Shown here piece by piece: positions 61,052-64,000 of a stretch of DNA of 64,000 nucleotides; the stretch's first letter is position 1, and every line of letters starts with the position of its first letter. The stretch spans positions 10,129,001-10,193,000 of the forward strand of contig NC_134953.1 of NCBI RefSeq assembly GCF_965638725.1. The letters are read 5' to 3'. Below the pieces are notes generated by a model that ran no database searches, was not told where the DNA came from, and was given only the letters and a program-made list of their open reading frames with translations. The stretch comes from Aptenodytes patagonicus. Its lineage: Eukaryota; Chordata; Aves; Sphenisciformes; Spheniscidae. Position numbers and translations under genes: made by a program.

Positions 61052-64000
61052 CTAAAGGGAAGAACAGAGAGACAAAGTGCAGTGAAGGAGGGAAAGTGAC
61101 ACGATGCACAGAAAGTCATCCTGGCAGGCCTCCCACACCATCCCCTTGACCATATATCCCATGCTAACAAGCAAGAGTAATGCATATTGTGATAACCGCA
61201 TGTCTTGAGGTGGCCTTCTCGCTATAAGGAGAGAGCTTCCAAATGTACAGGCAAGTCTGCCAAGCCAGTAAATTCCTCTTTTTATATATCAAGATTGCCG
61301 CTGCCTCTGTTTGAGTATAGACACATTCCTTGCCATAAATCAGAAAAGGCAATGAAATATTCTTGCAGAACGTTCATGGCACATCTGGCTCGGCAGGAGC
61401 ACGGACTGGACACTTAAGCCAAAGGAGCAGAGGGAAGGGGAGTTTGTTCGGTAGCAGATGGGGTTGGGCTGGCAGTGACTGCGGTTGCCACAGACAAGAG
61501 AAAAAGATCAAGTGCTCTACCCTTTGTTCTGCATGAGTTTCCAAGCTAATAACTCCATTTTTCTCTGCCTCTTTTTCCTCGTTACTATTTCTTCCATGTG
61601 GTACTTCATGCTCAGGAGAGCTCTCTGCTGCACTTCTGATCTCAGTCCAGAAAAGGATTTAAGCTCACTTCCATCAAAATGCAAAGTCCATGCATCCAAG
61701 CAAGAGCTTGCACGCAAGAGAGACCCCAAGGCAGCATTAGGACTGCGGGGCTAAAGTGGGAGGGAGGAATCAGAAACCTGAACTCCAGGTTGGCAAAGTC
61801 CAAGCTCTCGTGGCCAGGCTGTCCAGTCCACAGAAACCATTTCACTGCACCCCTGAATGTCTAGCAGGCTTGGTGGTGCCAATGCTAACAGTGAGCTTGA
61901 AGCTTTGGCGTCAGCTCTGGGAGGCAGACTTCTCTTTCTGAAGGACAGGATACAACTGCCCGTAGAGTCCGATGGGAAATCAGGGCAGAAGCGATAATTT
62001 TAGTGCTGCCTAGTCCTGATACAAGAGTCTTCAAGTGCGGGTTAAGCTCTAAGTACACAAGCAATTCTGTTCGTTGGGCTGCTGAGCTGTGTAAGAGCCT
62101 TAGGAAGGAGTTTGAGAGGGGTTTTTTGTATTGGTTTAATTTTAAATAAATACCGCAAGTAGAGTATTTGGAACACAGTTGTCCAGAGCTGCAGCCGATA
62201 TTCTTGAACAGAAAATATCATTCTATTAAACATATTTTGTGGGGAAAGTTCTTCTGTAAATATTCAAGCTAAAGGAAGAAATAGAGGGGAAGGAATTTAA
62301 TCTGTTTTAAAAACTAGAATCAACTCTTGCATGGGGGATGTTGGGATTTTTTTCAGTGGTAGGAAAATTCCTGATCAGCACTAAAATCAGTGCTTACAAG
62401 CTCTGAGGTGAGCCTATCAAATTTTGATTGACAGATTCAGGCTGGCATTCTACATGCCAGCTGCGTGCCTCGGGCTGAATTTATTTAAGTTTATGTACTG
62501 AAAATAAATCTCTCTGATTCCAGAAACACCACGAACAGAGAAACAGGTCGGTTTGCTCACAGTAGGTTTTCAAGCCTCCTCGGGAGTTCACAGAAGAACT
62601 CGGCATTTGGCAGGGACATACTTCTGTGGCCAGTGAAATGCCTTCTGCAGATCTCCAGGCTCAACCAGGGAAGAATGCCAAAGTTTAATAGAGAAACCAC
62701 CACTTGCACATGCAAACTTTTGATTCTTTTTCCCATTCCAGCCCTCACGACTGTGTACTCGCAGCCTCCAGCCTCCAGCACACAGCACACACCTCGGGCA
62801 TTGCTCACACAACACAAACGACCCACAGCTTCAAATTACTTTGTGATCCCTTACTACCTGCCAAACACATTTTCTTCCAGGAGGCTGTACCCTAGGTCGG
62901 GCCAGTAAGATTTCTGGTTTTGCTTTTTCCACCAACCGAATTTTGTGCTTCCTTCACATGCATTGCTGAACATGACTCCAAATTAGGAGGCAGTAAGTAC
63001 AGTTCCTCTCATTTTACAATCAAAGGAACTGAGAACAGAGGAGAGCCTTTTTGGCCTAAACCGCAGAGATCCCAGCAACCTCATGCTGTCCACCCAAACC
63101 CTATCTGCTTAACAACACTTACGGTGTTAAGTTGCATGTTTGGTGAGCGTCTCTAAGAGCACCGATACTTTGGCTCACAAATTAATAAACACCAAGCAGA
63201 CATCACTAAACAGAGCAGCTCAGGCACTCTAGCACCAGAACTGTTCTTGAATAAGATACCGAACCTCTCCTCCCAGAGGTAGGAAAAGAACCCAGGAATC
63301 CTGGATGCCCCATCCTCCTGCTGTCCAGGCACGGGCAGAGCATGCATTAGCTGCCCAATGCAGTGGTAAGTCAAGCACAACAACCCACCATTGCTACTAG
63401 CTAAGAATGACAGAGTTTAAGCAGAGATGCTCTCAAGAGTCATTAGCACCCGCATAGTACCCTGAATGTGTAAAGTGTTACGTAAACATTATGAAATTAT
63501 CAACTGATCTTGAGAAATGCTGAATATTCACCATCCCATCTGAGGGTAACAGACACAGGTGCTTTAAACACCACTCAAGGAAGCAGATGTTCAAGTCAGG
63601 TTAAGCACTCAGCAGCAGGTAGCTACATTTTGTCCCAACTCTGTATTTATATCCCCATCTGCAGAGGAGAGACAACATAATCCTACTTCACGCAGTAAAA
63701 CCTGTGGAGGATGTAAGTGCCACGTGTACACATCTTGTGTGGGATTAGGATGGTGTGTTGCCAATACATCAAGAAGATGCCCCTTGACATGCAGGCAGTG
63801 CTACCTGCATCCTGATTCAAACGGGAGCTTTGCAGAGGTCATGTTTTGTAACTGCAGGCTGTGCTGCCATGTCTACTAGCAAGAGGCTTAGTGAATTAAG
63901 GTAACCCACTATTTGCTTAGGGCTCTGTGGAGGTTTAAACTTTCTTATTGCTAAGCTGCCATTTATGGGCCTTGACAGCAGCAAAATAAATTGTTTAATG
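61052..64000. other. TLL2 intron running to the window edge
   Basis: I searched for the remaining astacin exons (HExxH zinc site, Met-turn SxMHY) and did not find them. They should lie upstream, beyond base 64000. No other gene is visible. Confidence 0.45.

Noticed and set aside
1-64000. CRISPR arrays, tRNA or rRNA genes, phage or operon structure
   Set aside because: None seen; gene structure and repeats are those of a bird chromosome.

Overview
The window is nuclear DNA from a vertebrate, almost certainly a bird. Genes are split into short exons with GT-AG introns. The interspersed repeats are avian in type: CR1 LINE tails (about 14505-14572, 43613-43669 and 52068-52480) and two ERVL-like solo LTRs (3748-4299 and 42785-43567). 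There is no prokaryotic or viral gene organisation. Most long open frames are chance frames in introns.

Four host loci can be assembled exon by exon. (1) 2882-8484, minus strand: a complete 12-exon egg-coat glycoprotein of the ZP4/ZP1 (ZPB) type. It encodes 557 aa in one unbroken frame: signal peptide, N-terminal ZP-N-like part, trefoil, ZP module, RGKR furin-type site, TM anchor. Its stop codon lies inside its own AATAAA signal. (2) 13498-19378, plus strand: a nine-exon cytochrome P450 of family 2 (CYP2C/CYP2H-like). Exon sizes are textbook, but it carries a 5-nt-short exon 2 that breaks the frame, a GT-to-TT splice donor after exon 5, an in-frame TGA in exon 7 and loss of the ExxR arginine. 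It is called a pseudogene. (3) 21043-28537, minus strand: a six-coding-exon, single-pass membrane protein of about 153 aa that I identify as OPALIN (TMEM10). OPALIN is a myelin protein described mainly from mammals, so this is the most interesting call in the window. (4) 33026-61051, minus strand: the C-terminal 14 exons (707 aa plus stop) of a tolloid-like metalloprotease, best TLL2. They run from the end of the astacin domain through CUB1-CUB2-EGF1-CUB3-EGF2-CUB4-CUB5. The rest of the protease domain, propeptide and promoter lie beyond base 64000.

Layout: 1-2880 has no recognisable gene (possibly the 3' end of a plus-strand transcript near base 290); 2882-8484 ZP gene; 8485-13440 intergenic; 13498-19773 CYP2 pseudogene with relict TATA box and poly(A) signal; 19774-20757 intergenic; 20758-28651 OPALIN; 28652-31494 intergenic; 31495-64000 TLL2. 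The OPALIN-TLL2 tandem in the same orientation is the order I recall around mammalian TLL2. The ZP and CYP2 loci on the other side differ from the DNTT/BLNK neighbours of mammals.

The genes do not form a pathway: an oocyte coat protein, a dead detoxification enzyme, a glial membrane protein and an extracellular-matrix/growth-factor processing protease. Exon coordinates were read by eye from splice signals and checked by frame. The ZP (1674 nt), OPALIN (462 nt) and TLL2 (2125 nt) models all close exactly in frame. Comparisons with human and chicken proteins are from memory and need an alignment.
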